From Nephromyces sp. MM_2019 (taxonomy: Eukaryota > Apicomplexa > Aconoidasida > Nephromycida), in contig JADHZB010001860.1 in NCBI GenBank assembly GCA_015657535.1, positions 1 to 30,573 on the forward strand: 30,573 nucleotides of DNA, read 5' to 3'. Below the pieces are notes generated by a model that saw only the letters and a list, made by a program, of their open reading frames with translations, searched no databases and had not been told where the DNA came from. A program made the translations under genes and the position numbers. Shown in pieces: positions 12,380 through 23,334 of this stretch; positions within the stretch are counted from its first letter, which is position 1, and the number at the start of each line of letters is the position of its first letter.

Positions 12380-12565
12380 GCTTTATGGAAAATTATGATA
12401 ATGTCAAATGTTTATATAGTTTTATTTAGTATACAAATATTTAACAATAATTTTTTTAAGATACGAAACTATTAATCTTTCAAATATATACAAATCAAAT
12501 TAATTATAAAAATAATTTGAATTCACAATTTTATAAGTGTGTGTGTATAAACTTATAGAAACTCA
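10367..12565. other. TG-rich to CA-rich divergent spacer
   Basis: On the + strand 10380-11810 is rich in tgtgtg with G and T in great excess, so the sense leader of the - strand phosphatase is CA-rich. Around 11840-11950 are (TA)n runs. From about 12090 to 12250 the + strand turns CA-rich (acacac, almost no G). Frames across 10354-10587 and 11484-11945 (-) are Thr/His/Tyr repeats and I do not call them genes. Confidence 0.6.
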
Positions 12566-12858
12566 ATGTTTGAAATGGTAACTTCTTGTTGTTTTTTTTT
12601 AATTTCAAATGTGTGTTTAGATTATCTAAAGCAAGGAGAAATTCATATTTTCAAATAATTTATACATACAAATCATGTGTATTAACTTTAAAATTAGGAT
12701 TGATTTACACATTTAATAAACAGAATTATAATATGGAAATAGATGAGTTCAAAATAAATGATGTTAAGCACACACACAATTATTTAATAGCTAAAATTAT
12801 ACTCATCTTATTGTTACTACACACACACATCAAAAGTTATGATGTTACACAAACATAA
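12566..12858 (+). CDS. doubtful small gene, hydrophobic product
   Basis: Two overlapping coding-like frames lie here. One starts at ATG 12566 and encodes a 30-residue peptide (ending LDYLKQGEIHIFK). The other has an ATG at 12733 and encodes MEIDEFKINDVKHTHNYL, then a hydrophobic run (AKIILILLLL), and ends at 12858. They may be two exons of a small membrane-anchored protein, but I could not find a convincing intron joining them. Support is composition, a CA-rich + strand leader like that of VPS33, and a position that fits the alternating gene order. It could also be noise. Confidence 0.25.
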
Positions 12859-13609
12859 ATACCTTTTTTAGTTGAATTATACTCGTGATACTTTATTATA
12901 CACACATCAGAGATAATTCATTAAATTCGTTTATTCACTCGAGTTTCGAAATTTTTTTATTAAATTCGTTTTACTGTGACTTATTTATAACTAATATATA
13001 TATATATATATATTATATGCTTGTGTTTCTATGTATTTATATATGTATAGATTTATTTATATGTACATAATGGTGTATGAACTGTATATATATTTGTGTG
13101 TGCTTGAGGTTTAATAAAATCTCACATTCAATGTATTATAATTTATATTTAAAGATTATAAACAAATTTTTAATATAAAATTTGTTTGTAAAAAATTATT
13201 ACAGATACAATTTTTAATAATAAACTGGCTATTCAAAAATGTTCAAATGTGTGTGTCGATATCAAATTTTAATAAATAAAAAGTATTGCGTGCATTCATT
13301 CAAAGAGTTTGTTACTTAAAAAAATCACAATAAAAATGTGTAGGTGTATGTATATATATATATTTGCATAAGTGTCATGTGTGTGTCTATGTGGATTAAT
13401 ACATTGATTAGATTGCTTTACAAAAATAAGCTTTGTGTATATTTCGGTCTGTGTGTATGTGTATATACAAATATTTACATATAGTTGTGTCATACATCAA
13501 ATATAAATATGGGTACGTGTATATATATATTAATGGGTTAAAATATAATAAATATTAAATATGAGTGTATGCGTATTTATAGTTGTGTACTAATTAAATT
13601 TCTATAAAA
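12859..13609. other. AT-rich spacer 3' of the RFK gene
   Basis: AT-rich with (TA)n near 12995-13012 and short TG runs near 13375 and 13450. No coding segment is supported on either strand. It should contain the RFK 3' untranslated region. Confidence 0.5.
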
Positions 13610-13995
13610 TCATTTCAATTTAAGACGAGCAACATCACAGTCTAATTGGATTGCCTTAATAAGATGTCCTGCAAATATGAATGTGTGTAAATACATAAAT
13701 GTGTGCAAATATATAAACTTATATAATAAAATTGTGTAAGTTATATAAATGTGTGCAATAACGTTATATAATAATGGAAATGTGCATAAGTGTGTGTGTA
13801 AAAAAATTGTGTAAATATTTTACCCCATTTTGGATAATTTGCTTCACACCTTATAAGGCCCAACACACACAAATGAATTTCACTACCAACAAATGAGTTC
13901 TCAAAAACATGAAAGATGTGTGGCTCCTATTAAAAATAATTGTGTGTATGTATGTGTGTGTGTGTGTATGTGTGTTGTGTGTATATGTGTGTGTG

Positions 13996-14050
<55 letters not shown>

Positions 14051-14054
14051 TTGT

Positions 14055-14093
<39 letters not shown>

Positions 14094-17000
14094 GTGTGTG
14101 TGTGTTGTGTGTGTGTGTGTGTGTATATGTGTGTGAGTATGTATTTATGAGCATGTGTGCGTATATGTAAGTGTGTGTCTGCAACATATTGTTAGGGTGT
14201 ATGTGTTAATGTGTGCGCTTGTACCAAAATTTTGAGCTGGTTTTAAGCTATATGCATTATATGCGTGTAAAGATATATATATTTATTACGTACATAGCTC
14301 ATCTGTGTGTTACCAAAATAAGGATTATAACCAATGGACATAACCATACCAAAAATGTTGTCAAATGTGTGTGTATTTATATCCTTTTTGTTACCCAAGT
14401 AACTCCAACCAAAATATATACCTTCAAGTAAATAAGGGTATATATATATAGATTATTCTTATAAATACGCACACACATTTACATATATATATATATATAT
14501 ATATATATGTAAAGTTAAAACCTGGGAGGATGTGTGTCTTCATAGTTTGGTATACTTCAACATTTGCTAATTAAAATAATATATAAGCGAATTTATGTAT
14601 ATATGTTATGTGTATATATATATATATAGGGGTGTATGTGTGTGTATATATATTAGCCTTTAAATACACACCTGTGGGTATACCTAGCAAACTAATACCA
14701 CGTGAAAATCCAGGTATAACTTTTCCAGATATATATAAGGGAGATCTATTGTGTAATTAAAAACAGATTTAAGAGAATATAATTAATAGTGTGTATCTGT
14801 GTATGTCTATGTTCGTGTGGTTATGTGTGTGAATGAATTTGTAAAATGCATAGATATATATATATATGTAAAGGTAGTGCACAAAGGAATTAGTATACAT
14901 ATTTGCTTAGTGTAGTTTGTACTATTATGAGTACTTAACGAGTATGTGTATAAATCTAAATAAAAATCATTTATACAGTATATTATATAATGTGTGTGAT
15001 GTATTTGCCTCATTACTTGAAACTTAGTATTCCACTCCATAATGAGTTTTCTTTGTTTGGGTTAACCTCATTGTAAACAATTTTATTTGGATATTGACTA
15101 AAAATTACATAAAATTTCACACACGAATATATCTACATTTTGAGTTTATTTATACACACTTACACTATAAATTAAATTGTATACAAAATATAGGTATTCA
15201 TCTATACAAACAATCAATGTATATAATTAAACATACACTTGCATATAGTTATGCATACACTCGATTTATATATTTATGCACACACTGAACGTATATATAC
15301 ATTGTATACATTTACACAAAATATATACTTATTAAATTATACACACACACTGTATATTACTATATACACACACACAACTCAAGAATATATATATATTAGA
15401 ATTATAGATATGCGAAATTACATAGTGGGTAGTATAGAGCTGCAAATTTCCCCCCAATTTAAATCCTCAATTGTTTTGACACTAATAACTTTCAATTTGT
15501 TAGTAATTGAAGGAGGTAAATCAGGGCCTAATCATACACACACATACACACACACACATACACGCATGCCTACATTTGTTTATATAGTGTAAAACGCATC
15601 ATTTTAATATGTACTGTTTGTAAACTTTCTTCATAGTCTATAAAATACTAAGATATATAATTATATATATATATACATATGTGTGTGTTTATCATAGCTA
15701 TTATTCACATACCTTTGAAATCGCTTACAGACACACCCTCGTGGGCTGTTAGTAATATACCTTCATCAATGTGTATGACTTGTGAATCATTTATATGTGT
15801 GTGTATTTCAAATTGATCAAAACCTGGTGGACATGTACACATACACACACACACACATACACATCTACACACACACTTTGATAAAATCAAGGATACAAAC
15901 ACATACATACACAAACACATAATAAAACACACACACGCATATGCACATACAGGTATATATATACACACGATCAGAAATTGGTACAATCTAGAGGCCTAAG
16001 TAAATCTAGGCAATTTATATATATAATATAATATCCTAAAAAGTACATACTAAGTATACATATATATATATATGTGTGTGTGCAATATAATCATTGTGTT
16101 TATATGTGACTTATGTGTGTATACGTTAATTGATATCTAAGTGTACTTATTTGTTTGTGGGTACTCTATATTACGTTTCTCATTTGTGTGTAATGCATAT
16201 ACATTTTTATAGTGTGTATAGGTCAATGTGTGGGATTTATCGTGTAATTTATTGCACATAAGTTTTGTGTGATATATTATGGGTAAGGTATAGGTATTTT
16301 ATTGTGTGTAAATTTTGGGAGATATAGTATGTAAATTTGGTGGATGTGCGTGTTACCTACCAAATTTTTTATTAATTATATTTAATTGATCCTTATTAAA
16401 TATTGAAGAAGTAAATATAAGTGTGTAACCAAATGTGTGTAGATGTTCAATGGCCCTATACACACCAATTTGGGGTTTAATTATAAAGAGTGATAATTGT
16501 TGATATATCGATGTATAAAACTTCCAGTAATTTTCCCATGCTATGTCGAGGGGAGCTATGTTATCTATAGTTAGGTGTGTGTGTGTGTAGGCTTGTGTAT
16601 ATGTAGTGTTGTGTGTGTGTGTCGTGTTGTGTGTGTGTGTATCAGTATTTTTACGCCCATTTTGTGTATGTGTGGTGTTGTTCGTATTTTCATTTTGTGT
16701 GTATGTAGTGTTGTTAGTGTTTCCATTTTTTGTGTGTGTATGTTTATGTGTATATTCATCGTGTGTGTGTTGAAGTTGGTTTAACCAATCATCTATATAT
16801 AGTTCAATGTGTGTGCACAAATCATCTTTAGACCATTCCCAAAAATGTTTAATAATATTTTCTGTTGTAATTTCTTTGGATAAGTATGATTGGAACAGTG
16901 GGGATAATGTGTGTAATTGTAGTGTGTGTGTGTGTGTGCATAACTCATCCTTATTACACACAATTGCATTGTAAAACTGTTTAAAAAATTTGTACACACA

Positions 17001-17201
17001 TTCTGATAATGAATTTGGGTTTGGTGTTAATTTCATACCTTGCGTGTATTGTTCAGTTGACCATAGGGGCGGTAGTGTAGAAATTAGAAGTGAGTTTAGC
17101 ACACTCTGCACATCGTAGATGAGGTTTTCTGCATCAATATATGCCAATTTCATTGTGTTTGTGTGTGTGTGTGTATGTGTGTGTAGCCTGCTCAATTTCA
17201 T
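13610..17201 (-). CDS. RFK: HAD-like domain fused to riboflavin kinase (nine exons)
   Basis: Riboflavin kinase makes FMN from riboflavin and ATP. Exons are 17201-16361, 15823-15713, 15527-15422, 15097-15017, 14745-14672, 14566-14522, 14421-14294, 13926-13824 and 13668-13610. All junctions are GT-AG and keep frame, giving 515 residues. The kinase domain (about 381-515) has SGKVIPGFSRG, LGIPTAN (PTAN at 403-406, rebuilt across a phase-1 intron), GIYFGW, VMSIGYNPYF, the catalytic Glu in EPHIFHVF (463) and GLIRCEANYP. The N-terminal part aligns with the HAD phosphatase fused to riboflavin kinase in plants (AtFMN/FHy). It is eroded: motif I DxDGTL reads D-A-E-N-L-I (Asp23, Glu25), motif II is LIFTSS, and motif IV is roughly HIDEGILLTAHEGV. 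A Thr/Asn/His-rich insert of CA-repeat origin lies at about 147-216. Translation may instead start at Met17 (17153), after a Thr-His run and before MKLAYIDAEN. Confidence 0.92.
13941..14140. repeat. long (TG)n microsatellite in RFK intron 7
   Basis: About 200 bp of nearly pure tg dinucleotides with tat interruptions. It lies within the intron at 13927-14293, where the RFK sense strand reads (CA)n. Frames through it encode only Cys/Val or Thr/His repeats and are not genes. Confidence 0.97.
14478..14513. repeat. perfect (TA)n palindrome in RFK intron 6
   Basis: The sequence tttac, then an (AT)n core, then gtaaa forms a perfect inverted repeat of about 36 bp with no loop. It fills much of the roughly 100-bp intron 14422-14521, and in RNA it could fold into a hairpin between the splice sites. 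Confidence 0.85.
16571..16760 (-). repeat. in-frame microsatellite-derived repeat inside RFK exon 1
   Basis: The coding strand has CA-rich imperfect repeats that stay in frame. An 11-residue unit appears twice (NGNTNNTTYTQ, NENTNNTTHTQ) and is followed by shorter Thr/His/Asn runs. It sits between the first HAD motif and the rest of the HAD-like domain, where family members have no such insert. Confidence 0.85.
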
Positions 17202-17458
17202 AAATGAGTAGAGATTTATGTTATTATTATCTGTGTGTGTGTAAGCTGTCTAATTAATCATGCACATCCTTTTAATATAAGAGTAATTAGGGTTGCGTAA
17301 ATGTGCGTAAATATATGTATGTGTGAGTATAAATGTGTGTGTAGATAAATATAGGTATAGGAAATCATATGTATTCATATATGTATGTACATTAACTGTG
17401 TATGTCTGTGTATATAATTATATATATATGCATCTGTGATTGAATATATGTAGGTGTA

Positions 17459-17665
17459 TGTATGATTGAATATATATATGTTGTGTGTGTGTGTATTATG
17501 ATTATATGTGTATATGTTGGTATGATTAAACAGATGTATGTGTGTGTGTATGATGATTATATGTGTATATGTATGTGTGTATGATTAAGCAGATGTATGT
17601 GTATGTGTATGATGATATATGTATATATGGGTGTATGGTTAAACAGATGTATGTGTGTGGTAAGA
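17459..17665. repeat. minisatellite, unit about 57-60 bp
   Basis: Three clear copies are marked by variants of attaaacagatgtatgtgtg at about 17525, 17584 and 17641, each preceded by tatatgtgtatatg-type sequence. A diverged fourth copy precedes them. The spacing is 57-60 bp. Confidence 0.75.
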
Positions 17666-18202
17666 TGTATGAGTTTGTAGTTGTGTAATAATGGATGTTA
17701 CTTCTATAATTAAAATGTGTATGGACAACTTTCTCGTTTTCAATTTGGTGTTGATGTGCTTCGAAATATTTATTGGTGTGTGTGCAAAACATACTTAGTC
17801 TGTAGTTATCTGAGGATATGTGTGTGCAAGCTTATATCTGTGTAAGCTTGTGTGTGTAGTATATATGTGTCGAGAGTATGTAGAGAAATTGAATCCCCTA
17901 GTTCTTTATTTTTATTAAATCTCGGTGTATTTCAACTTTAATATTTTGACATGTGTGTGTGTGTTTGAGTGGGTGAGAAATATATATGATTTGGTTTTAG
18001 ATGATCTCTGTGTGTGTATATATAAAAGACCTTTCAATCTTTATTTATACTTTCTATGTACTTATATAGGTCTTTGCATATGATTGTATGTGTGTTGTGT
18101 GCATGTGGGTGTATGTATGTGTGTGGGTGGGTGGGTTTATATTTGCGTCTTTGTGTGTGAATCTGTCTGTCTGTGAGTATGTATGTATGTGTGTATTTGT
18201 GT

Positions 18203-18214
18203 TTGTGTGTGTGT

Positions 18215-18292
<78 letters not shown>

Positions 18293-18342
18293 NNNNNNNN
18301 NNNNNNNNNNNNNNNNNNNNNNNNNNNNNNNNNNNNNNNNNN

Positions 18343-18414
<72 letters not shown>

Positions 18415-18436
18415 TGTGTGTGTTTGTGTGTGTGTT
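18203..18436. repeat. long (TG)n microsatellite interrupted by an assembly gap
   Basis: Nearly pure tg repeat on both sides of a run of exactly 50 N (18293-18342). The flanks are the same repeat, so the true length is unknown and 50 is probably a placeholder. Confidence 0.97.
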
Positions 18437-19667
18437 TAAGTTAAAGGAATTTCAATGTTTGCCTTATATAATTCTCCAATGTTGACTCCAATTAGATTAT
18501 TCCCTCATTAATTTATTTTTGAGGCGAATTTATTAATTCCCCTCAGAAATTTATTTTAACAACAACATCAAAATGAGAATCTTTTAACACACACAAATAC
18601 TCAATGAAACCCTCATTAACACACACTATATTATTAGATGCAGATTATACTTATAAAATTATCAGATATTCAACACACTTTATAAGCCTACTCATAATAA
18701 ACTTACACCTCCACCATATGCACACTTTACGCATACACACACTTCACCCACTTACTTACATCATCCATATTGTCACATATATATATACATACACACACAC
18801 AATCACACATACACATAAGCTCACACACATACACACACAATTTTAACTAATACATAAACACACCATCACACATATAATAAAACACACACCTCACACCCAG
18901 TCATCCACACATACACATGCCCACCCACAAACTCACCCTTACACAACTACCAATACTAAGGCTAAATAGCTACACACATAGATATAATAGTTTAATCATA
19001 CTTATCAAGCATACACAAACACACATACAAACAAACAAATATACACACAAACAGTGCTATTTTAGACCGGAAACCTACACACACCCTCGAAATAATATAT
19101 TGGCTCAGCTTATCCTTATGATTACAGAACCTTTACAACTTAAAAATTGTGTTGGAATACACAGACAAAACACCTATCAACTTGATCACACATATCCGAG
19201 TAATCGAGTCCAAATTTCTTCAGTTTACACACTTTTATAACATATTAGATATTTTTAGAATTTACACACACACCTCAGGCAAAACTTAATACACACAACA
19301 ACTCCTTTATCTTATATACAAGGTGAGCTATAAATTCAATTATATATATCTTATAAAGGTAATCATTACACACACATTCCAGTCATACTTTATTATTTAA
19401 TTAATTTACACACTCAAAACCTTCTAAGATTTAAGTAAATTAACTCAATTCACTCTAATCTACCTATCCTTCATATCAAATACGCATCTCTACACACTCA
19501 CACACACACATAATAAAACACATCTCTCTCTAGATAAATACACATCTCTGTCCATAAAATTCACCCCCCCTTACTACACCATACACACAGTCTCTTGACG
19601 AATATCAACTACAGACTCAAGATAACTACACTCATACACATCTCTACCTAAGCACACCCCACTCCAC

Positions 19668-19737
19668 ACACCACACTACACACACCACACTATACACACC
19701 GCACTACACATACTGCACTATACACAAAACCTATACA
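19668..19737. repeat. 14-bp tandem repeat upstream of VPS33
   Basis: Four adjacent 14-bp units fit acaccacactacac with one to four changes each (19668, 19682, 19696, 19710), followed by a decayed fifth. Confidence 0.8.
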
Positions 19738-19880
19738 ACACCTAGAACACCTACAACCCACCCATTACAAACAATACACCAACACATACAACAACTTGTA
19801 CACCTACAACAACTACTACACACACTCTAAACCTCCCCCTACCTCCTCCCCACCCCCCTACTACATACACACACACACAC

Positions 19881-19890
19881 ACCGCGCGGT
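19881..19890. promoter_or_regulatory. GC-rich perfect palindrome just before the VPS33 start
   Basis: accgcgcggt is its own reverse complement and stands six bases before the ATG at 19897. It is strikingly GC-rich for this window. It directly follows a (CA)n run. It could be a protein-binding site or a leader hairpin; function is not known. Confidence 0.6.
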
Positions 19891-19896
19891 CAAAAA

Positions 19897-22320
19897 ATGG
19901 ATATACACATTCCATCACCTATATCTGCCTCTAATAAGGTACAAACAGATGTATGGGGTATAATAAAACAGGGCCGCTCAACATTTACACATCTATTAAA
20001 TAATTACCCCAAATCAAAATATCTTTCAATAGATAGTAATTTAATGGGGCCATTAGGTTTGATAATAGAGGCGAGTGAATTACGTAAGCAAGGTGTGTGT
20101 GGATGGGCTGAATTGGGGCCAAATATATTACCTATTGAGTCAGCTAAAACAGTTATATTTGTATGTAGAGCAGAAGTGTGTAAGATGAAATATATAGTCA
20201 GGCAGATACAAGCATTAGAAGGTGTAATTACACAACAAAATCTAATGAATAGTCATAAGGGAAAATCTACACAAAAATATCAATATTCTATATTTTTTGT
20301 ACCCAGTGAATCAGAGGCATGTTTATTATACCTTTCTGAAGATGATTTCTTATATAAATATAATATAGAGGTACACTCATTACCCCTTTACTTCTTCCCT
20401 TTAGATGATGACCTCATATCTATGGAAATGTGTGATACATATACTGAAGTACATGCGGAAAATAATACATACCCACTCTTATGTATTAGCCACTCAATTA
20501 TTAATTTACAGCGTGTAATGAGTCAACCTATACCTAATATACGTGCAATTGGTTCATCTGCACACTATGTAGCTGATTTATTAGTACAATCTCGTCGTGA
20601 AAATTTCGATGAGTATATGTCACACAATATGGGTAAATTACATACACGCACTACACATAAACATCATTACAATACACGCACACAAACACAAACACATTAC
20701 ACACTTTCTGGTGAAAAAACAATACTTCCCTCATTTTATATACCTATAAATGAATCAAATGAAACATTAGAAGATATTGTAGAGAAAACGATAAAGACCT
20801 ATACAAATGAATCTATACAAGATAATCCACACAAGCCACACACACCTTATATCACATCTACAGATTACACATTAGATATTGATTATCTTGTATTAATTGA
20901 TCGTCGTGTTGATTTATACACACCATTATTAATGCCATCTACACATGAAGCTAGCCTTGATTTCTTTCAAGATATAAACTGTTCACAGATTGATTTATCA
21001 TCAACAAGTTATGGACCCTTACATTTAAATACAAATGAACGCTCAACTTCATTACAAACACATACACACACACAACAAAATTTACCTTCTTCTACGCATA
21101 CACAACCACCCTATAACAATACATTAAATAATTCTTCTTCTACTACACAATCTTCTACACACACACACACATCAAAATCAAGGATGACCCTTAATTCAAA
21201 TGAACCTATATATAAACAGATTAGAGGTTTACACCATAAAGAATTAGGTCCATACCTTAATCAAAAAGTTATTGAAATTTCTGAAACATATAATGAAAGA
21301 GACAATTTACGTAATACGAATAATTTATCAGAGATTAGTGATTTTGCTAGGATAATACGTATAAAGAAACAAGAAGAACAATCATTAAGATTACACACAG
21401 AGTTAGCTACACAAATTTTTCAAATTATAAATTCTGATGAGTTTAAGAAAAAATTAAAATTAGAAAATGATTTATTAAGAAGTGTAGGCACAAGTATTGG
21501 ACAAGAAGTAATTGATAATTTGATTGAAATGATTGAATTAAATGCACATATTGAAGATGTGTATCGTTTTATATGTTTAACATCTATTATACATAATGGT
21601 ATAAGAAATAAATTATTAAATCAAATAAAATTAGCAATTACACACCAATATGGTTATAGTGAATTAATACGTTTCCAATATTTAGAAAATTGTGGTTTGT
21701 TAAAATATTCTTTAAAAGGTCAATATTCATTATGGGAAATTATAAAGAAGCAATTTAATTTATTAGTTGATCAAAATTTGTATAGTAATAGTATGAGTTT
21801 TACAAATATTAGTAATAATAATCTTACAAATTTAAATAATCAAACTTATGATATATCTAATATATATTCTGGTTATGCACCATTAAGTATAAGACTTGTT
21901 GAAAAATTATTCAATTTTGAAAATGGATGGAAAAGTTGTTCAGAAAGTTTAAATTTATTATGGGGACCTGCAATTGAAATATATCAACAACCTTTACCTA
22001 ATATTATAGCTGGTAAAGCATTACATACATCTAAATATAAAGATTTACACATTAAGAATAAGTGTACAAATATTGAAATTATTGATGAGAAAAAAAATGA
22101 ACATAATGAATCAAGTAATAGAGATACACACACACCTAAAAATATTGTTTTATTATTTTTTATTGGTGGTATAACCTATGGCGAAATCAATGCTATACGT
22201 AAACTTAATCAAACACATACACACACATTTAGCTACAAAATTATCACGACTGATATTATTAACTATCGTAAAATATTTCACTCATTTGATAAATATATAC
22301 CTGCACCCTTTCAAGAATAA
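19897..22320 (+). CDS. VPS33: VPS33, Sec1/Munc18-family protein of the HOPS/CORVET tethering complexes
   Basis: An 807-residue protein in a single exon. VPS33 is the SM subunit of the class C core in HOPS and CORVET, which binds SNAREs and drives fusion at late endosomes, lysosomes or vacuoles. Family landmarks run in order: the N-terminal domain (YLSIDSNLMGPLGLI, then FVCRAEVCKMKYI and FFVPSESEACLLYL), LDDDLISME, LVLIDRRVDLYTPLL near 329-343, NIYSGYAPLSIRLVEKLF near 653-670, and a C-terminal IVLLFFIGGITYGEINAIRKL that matches the end of human VPS33A. The protein is about 200 residues longer than VPS33A (about 596). Much of the excess is CA-derived Thr-His/Gln-rich inserts near 249-268 and 388-428, plus Asn-rich patches. 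In apicomplexans such a protein could serve endosome-like compartments or secretory-organelle biogenesis (inference). The start codon context is aaaaaaATGG. It lacks introns although RFK beside it has eight. Confidence 0.95.
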   Translation: MDIHIPSPISASNKVQTDVWGIIKQGRSTFTHLLNNYPKSKYLSIDSNLMGPLGLIIEASELRKQGVCGWAELGPNILPIESAKTVIFVCRAEVCKMKYIVRQIQALEGVITQQNLMNSHKGKSTQKYQYSIFFVPSESEACLLYLSEDDFLYKYNIEVHSLPLYFFPLDDDLISMEMCDTYTEVHAENNTYPLLCISHSIINLQRVMSQPIPNIRAIGSSAHYVADLLVQSRRENFDEYMSHNMGKLHTRTTHKHHYNTRTQTQTHYTLSGEKTILPSFYIPINESNETLEDIVEKTIKTYTNESIQDNPHKPHTPYITSTDYTLDIDYLVLIDRRVDLYTPLLMPSTHEASLDFFQDINCSQIDLSSTSYGPLHLNTNERSTSLQTHTHTQQNLPSSTHTQPPYNNTLNNSSSTTQSSTHTHTSKSRMTLNSNEPIYKQIRGLHHKELGPYLNQKVIEISETYNERDNLRNTNNLSEISDFARIIRIKKQEEQSLRLHTELATQIFQIINSDEFKKKLKLENDLLRSVGTSIGQEVIDNLIEMIELNAHIEDVYRFICLTSIIHNGIRNKLLNQIKLAITHQYGYSELIRFQYLENCGLLKYSLKGQYSLWEIIKKQFNLLVDQNLYSNSMSFTNISNNNLTNLNNQTYDISNIYSGYAPLSIRLVEKLFNFENGWKSCSESLNLLWGPAIEIYQQPLPNIIAGKALHTSKYKDLHIKNKCTNIEIIDEKKNEHNESSNRDTHTPKNIVLLFFIGGITYGEINAIRKLNQTHTHTFSYKIITTDIINYRKIFHSFDKYIPAPFQE

Positions 22321-22423
22321 ATAACATTACACACTTATATTCATTAATATATATATAGTGCTTTTTTAATATATGTCTGTTTTTTAATATATACATACTT
22401 ATGTATTTTATTTATATACACAG

Positions 22424-22463
<40 letters not shown>

Positions 22464-23334
22464 ACCCATAACAAAAACCATTTTATACACATTATATGTT
22501 TACACATTTTCTATGCACACATAATACATCCTTACACCTAAATGTTCATTATATTTGTTTATATAAATATATATACAAAAATAGGCCATTTGAAAATGTG
22601 TACATACAAAAGAACTTATTTCAAAATGCACACACAAACTAAACATTTTCACACACTGACACACTTAACATATATATTATATATACACACAAAGCAAATA
22701 TATAGATATAAATATATATGGATTATACATCTTGTATATATATATATAGTATTATATAAATCATATTAGACTTGCTTATTTGATTATATATATTTACTAT
22801 TTTACACACAAAATTTAAATTGAAAATATTTATATATTTTCGAATTTATTAAAGAGTCTAACAATTGATATTTTATTCAAAAAAATTTTTTCAAAATAAA
22901 GAGAAAAATTATTTTCAACGCATTTCTACACACTTATAATTATAAATAAATATGTAAAAATAAATCCATTATTAAATATTTTGTGTATACGAGTTATGTG
23001 CTTGTGTTTTATAATATGTATGTGTATGAGTGTATTATGTATATATTTATGCACTGTGTGTGTATCTAAACGTATAAGTAAGTGTTTAAGTGTAAATGCT
23101 TATTTAAATTGGGTATTTATTTGTGTAACAATCTTGTATTGAATGTGTAAATGTATCAAGTAGTTTGAACCTAACTATTATGTATGTGCATTTTATAGAA
23201 TGTGTATACTGTAGGTGTGTATATGTAACTGATTTTAGGTTAATGTCTAATAGGACTTGAATAATGAAGTTAACATGAGGAGAATATTGAAATAGTCAAG
23301 TAGGGAAAAAAGTATATATAACAATACTTTTAAA
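22321..23334. other. convergent spacer, possible last exon of the next - strand gene
   Basis: CA-flavoured on the + strand near VPS33, with (TA)n near 22432-22455, and TG-flavoured from about 22980. On the - strand a frame from about 23228 down to 23108 is open and protein-like (KCTYIIVRFKLLDTFTHSI and onward). It could be a final exon of the neighbouring gene using an acceptor CCTACAG. Otherwise no gene is seen; the + frame at 22542-22769 is not convincing. Confidence 0.4.

Larger units (their letters stand above)
17202..18587. other. TG-rich leader side of the RFK/VPS33 divergent spacer
   Basis: The + strand is dominated by tgtgtg and tgtatg with little C. No coding exon is supported; the frame at 17526-17792 (-) is a translated minisatellite. 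It is the upstream region of RFK, whose sense strand is therefore CA-rich. An extra 5' exon of RFK here cannot be excluded. Confidence 0.6.
18588..19896 (+). promoter_or_regulatory. CA-rich, G-poor leader and promoter region of VPS33
   Basis: About 1.3 kb in which the + strand is almost free of G and rich in acacac, becoming C-rich towards the gene (cctccccctacctcctcc near 19832). Frames at 18604-18846 and 18917-19240 are Thr/His repeats without family signal and I do not call them genes. The switch from (TG)n to (CA)n falls between 18436 and about 18590. The region probably holds the VPS33 promoter and untranslated leader; an unannotated leader intron is possible. Confidence 0.5.

Noticed and set aside
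13893..14187. Several overlapping frames on both strands through the TG tract
   Set aside because: They encode only Cys-Val or Thr-His repeats, overlap one another, and lie in an intron of the well-supported RFK gene.
15418..15423. TAA after ...SSILPTM as the end of the HAD-like gene
   Set aside because: Splicing at GTAATT two bases earlier continues in frame through six further exons that complete a riboflavin kinase domain.
18088..18485. Cys/Val-rich frames around the N gap
   Set aside because: Translated (TG)n running across an assembly gap; no coding evidence.
18604..19240. Thr/His-rich frames upstream of VPS33
   Set aside because: G-poor CA-repeat sequence gives long open frames by chance; no family signal.
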